A DNA stretch of 64,000 bases, taken from assembly GCF_004331735.1 (NCBI RefSeq), contig NZ_SJSO01000020.1:48682-112681 (forward strand), in the 5' to 3' direction. The position numbers and the translations under genes are program-made. This DNA is from Pedobacter psychrodurus (GTDB taxonomy: Bacteria > Bacteroidota > Bacteroidia > Sphingobacteriales > Sphingobacteriaceae). This document shows positions 62,213-64,000 of this stretch, in pieces; the stretch's first letter is position 1; every line of letters begins with the position of its first letter. The notes beneath the pieces are model-generated. The model worked only from the letters and a program-made list of their open reading frames with translations. It was not told where the DNA came from and did no database searches.

Positions 62213-63448
62213 TTTTTCACAGCAGGCAGTGTAGATGATGGTAAGAGTACCTTAATCGGGCGTTTGTTATACGATACAGATTCTATTTTAGCCGATCAAT
62301 TAGAAGCTTTACAAAGCTCCAACCGCAAAAATGATGACGGATCAATAGATTTAGCTATCCTAACCGATGGTTTAAGGGCAGAGCGTGAGCAAGGCATCAC
62401 CATTGATGTAGCTTATAAATACTTTCAGACCAAAAAACGCAAATTTATTATTGCCGATACCCCTGGTCATATTCAATATACAAGAAATATGGTTACAGGT
62501 GCTTCTACAGCCAACCTGGCCATTATCTTAATCGATGCCCGTAACGGCGTGGTAGAACAAACCATCCGTCACTCGTATATCGTTTCTTTATTGGGTATTA
62601 AACATGTAGTGGTTTGTATCAACAAAATGGATATGGTTGATTATAGCGAAACGGTTTATAGCGCAATCATAGAGAAATATAAGACTTTGGCCCAACAGCT
62701 TAAACTCGCAGACGTTACTTATATTCCGGTAAGTGCTTTAAAAGGCGATAATATTGTGCAGACTTCTGAACATATGGATTGGTACGAAGGAGAGAGTTTG
62801 TTACATTTCTTAGAGAAAGTTGATACCGATAACCTGGATAAATCGCAATTGGCCCGCATGCCTGTGCAGTGGGTTGTGCGTCCACAAACAGCAGAGTTGC
62901 ATGATTACCGCGGTTATGCCGGTAGGGTACTAAGTGGTACTTTTAATTTAAATGATAAAGTTACAGTATTGCCTAGTGGCGCGAGTTCTACGGTGGAGAA
63001 AATTGAATTTTTTGATCAAACGCTTGATGCAGCGCACGCTGGCCAGTCGGTTATTATCCACTTAAAAGATGATGTTGATATTAGCCGTGGTGATACCATT
63101 GTAAATGCTTCGGCATTGCCACAAGAATCGAAGCTGATTGAAGCAGACCTTTGTTGGATGGATGGCCGCGTATTAGATACTTCTATTATGTACAATATTC
63201 AGCACAACAGTAAAATCACCCGCTGTAAAATCAGTGAAATTCTGCACAAGGTTGATATTAATACACTTGAAAAACATGCTGCCGAAGAATTTAAATTGAA
63301 CGATATTGGCCGTGTGATTATTAAAACCGCTGATGCTTTGGCCTTCGATTTATACGATGATAACCGGGCAAATGGTTCAGCCATTTTGGTTGATACGCGT
63401 ACAAACTTAACCGTTGGTGCTTTAATGTTTAGGGCAGCAGTAGAGTAG
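62198..63448 (+). CDS. cysN: Sulfate adenylyltransferase subunit 1 (CysN, GTPase)
   Basis: A 416-residue EF-Tu-like GTPase that drives sulfate adenylation by CysD. G motifs: G1 FFTAGSVDDGKSTLIGRLLYDTD, G2 region REQGITIDVAYKYF, G3 IIADTPGHIQYTRNM, G4 VVCINKMDMVD and G5 IPVSALKGDNI. The beta-barrel domains follow (VQWVVRPQTAELHDYRGYAGRVLSG and so on). No APS kinase (CysC) domain is fused at the C-terminus, consistent with the APS-reductase route. The gap to cysD (180 bases) is filled by the duplicated spacer. It is the last gene of the sulfur operon and is followed by a terminator at 63627. Confidence 0.96.
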   Translation: MNILKFFTAGSVDDGKSTLIGRLLYDTDSILADQLEALQSSNRKNDDGSIDLAILTDGLRAEREQGITIDVAYKYFQTKKRKFIIADTPGHIQYTRNMVTGASTANLAIILIDARNGVVEQTIRHSYIVSLLGIKHVVVCINKMDMVDYSETVYSAIIEKYKTLAQQLKLADVTYIPVSALKGDNIVQTSEHMDWYEGESLLHFLEKVDTDNLDKSQLARMPVQWVVRPQTAELHDYRGYAGRVLSGTFNLNDKVTVLPSGASSTVEKIEFFDQTLDAAHAGQSVIIHLKDDVDISRGDTIVNASALPQESKLIEADLCWMDGRVLDTSIMYNIQHNSKITRCKISEILHKVDINTLEKHAAEEFKLNDIGRVIIKTADALAFDLYDDNRANGSAILVDTRTNLTVGALMFRAAVE

Positions 63449-63626
63449 AAAGGATGATATAAGATGTGAGATGGAAAATGATGAACGCTGCATTTCAACT
63501 CACTGATATTAAAATCCTACGATCCTGAAAATCTTAATGTGTGATGGAGGATATAATCAAGAGAACCACAACCAAATATAATAATGAAGACTTTAGGTTT
63601 TTAATCTAAAGGGAAAGCAATTTCAG

Positions 63627-63656
63627 CGGGGCACCAGATATGGTAGCCCCGTTTTT
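63627..63656 (+). terminator. Terminator downstream of cysN
   Basis: Stem CGGGGCACCA (63627-63636) / TGGTAGCCCCG (63641-63651) with one bulge and a GATA loop, followed by TTTTT. It lies 179 bases after the cysN stop, so the mRNA would have a long 3' tail, or another short transcript ends here. Confidence 0.75.
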
Positions 63657-63739
63657 CGTTAATGAATTTTTTAAATATAGGCGCTTTAAATTTTTATATC
63701 TTAACCTGTTGGCGGAATTAATTTTTAAAAATAATTATA

Positions 63740-63768
63740 TGCATCCTAATAGGGTGCATTTTTTTTGA
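63740..63768 (+). terminator. Second terminator-like hairpin
   Basis: TGCATCC (63740-63746) / GGGTGCA (63752-63758) with a short loop, then about ten T. No gene lies between it and the preceding terminator, so it may be a back-up for the sulfur operon or end a small RNA from 63657-63768. Confidence 0.6.
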
Positions 63769-63807
63769 CAATGAAATCCTTAATAATTTATAATCAATAG
63801 AATTTTA

Positions 63808-63815
63808 TAGATTTG
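63808..63815 (+). promoter_or_regulatory. -7 element for the structured RNA
   Basis: TAGATTTG, an exact TAnnTTTG element. It predicts a transcript start near 63821, 40-50 bases before the first long helix of the RNA candidate. A -33 element is not evident. Confidence 0.45.
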
Positions 63816-63862
63816 TGCTGGCCAAAATTTTTGGCTAAAAAATTATAGAAGCGTTAGCTTAT

Positions 63863-63987
63863 TCTTGCCTTTAGAAATCTGGTAAATTTCAAATCGACGG
63901 CACACGAATAGAGTTTTAATGCCTACGTCAAAAGCGTGGGCTGAACTTGTTTGTGTCGTCGGCTTTACCAGAGCCTCTAAAGGCAGA
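63863..63987 (+). ncRNA. Rod-shaped structured RNA, candidate 6S-type RNA
   Basis: Nested complementary blocks make one long hairpin. TCT(T)GCCTTTAGA (63863-63875) pairs with TCTAAAGGCAGA (63976-63987). TCTGGTAAA (63878-63886) pairs with TTTACCAGA (63964-63972). CGACGGCACA (63895-63904) pairs with TGTGTCGTCG (63952-63961). The terminal stem GCCTACG (63921-63927) / CGTGGGC (63935-63941) has a seven-base loop. Internal loops separate them. There is no ORF. A rod with a bubble, an upstream -7 element and a length near 120-170 bases fit 6S RNA or the 6S-Flavo class I recall from Bacteroidota. SRP, RNase P and tmRNA signatures are absent. The 3' end may lie beyond the window. Confidence 0.5.
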
Positions 63988-64000
63988 TGAGATTTCAGTT

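Noticed and set aside
1..64000. tRNA, rRNA, prophage, insertion sequence or integrase genes
   Set aside because: I looked for cloverleaf-like stretches, ribosomal signatures, transposase or integrase motifs and found none. Gene content is continuous and chromosome-like.

Overview
The window is from a Bacteroidota chromosome, most likely a soil or freshwater Pedobacter or close Sphingobacteriaceae relative. Reasons: AT-rich sequence, SusC/SusD pairs, lipoproteins with a Cys-Lys-Lys type start after the lipobox, -7 elements of the TAnnTTTG type, few Shine-Dalgarno sequences, and many short palindromic intergenic repeats. I saw no tRNA, rRNA, prophage, insertion sequence or CRISPR array.

Layout. 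(1) 1-7267: housekeeping and conserved genes: the 3' end of a DUF4159 gene, an Lrp/AsnC regulator divergent from serC, a DUF1015 protein, a 48-residue membrane protein, a DUF4350-like secreted protein, DUF1543 and a large FAD/NAD(P)-binding protein. (2) 8361-27436: an eleven-gene polysaccharide/glycoprotein-utilisation operon made of two SusC-SusD-fasciclin-accessory modules, two surface lipoproteins with degenerate alkaline-phosphatase-like and LamG domains, and an M60 glycopeptidase. It ends at a strong terminator. (3) 27608-34309: a double-glycine-leader secretion cluster: a 311-residue precursor-like protein, an unknown helical protein and a glycosyltransferase, convergent with an HlyD adaptor and a C39-peptidase ABC exporter. 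(4) 34765-40851: GH2 beta-galactosidase, GH27 alpha-galactosidase and a second M60 peptidase. The same LacI-type palindrome (CAAACGTTTG) occurs twice upstream of region 2 and twice upstream of region 4, so the two loci probably form one regulon for galactosylated glycoproteins. (5) 40886-42704: small secreted proteins and an M23 peptidase among repeats. (6) 42930-52897: an NRPS-independent hydroxamate siderophore cluster (decarboxylase, IucA/IucC-GNAT fusion, N-hydroxylase, second IucA/IucC synthetase) divergent from its TonB receptor, with palindromic iron-box-like sites between them. (7) 53041-54261: a membrane metallophosphoesterase. (8) 54477-63448: an Rrf2 regulator and assimilatory sulfate reduction: sulfite reductase, CobA, a Met8-TauE fusion, APS reductase, CysD, CysN. 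(9) 63449-64000: terminators and a strongly structured RNA candidate resembling 6S RNA.

The most interesting points are two. Upstream of sulfite reductase lies a short leader ORF with three consecutive Cys codons, then a terminator hairpin and a possible antiterminator. This is the arrangement expected of a cysteine-responsive transcription attenuator. The second is the double-glycine-leader cluster, which appears to export an unusually large, cysteine-free protein and has a 19-bp perfect inverted repeat just after the precursor gene.

All calls are from reading the sequence. No database search was run, and family names are from memory of family motifs.
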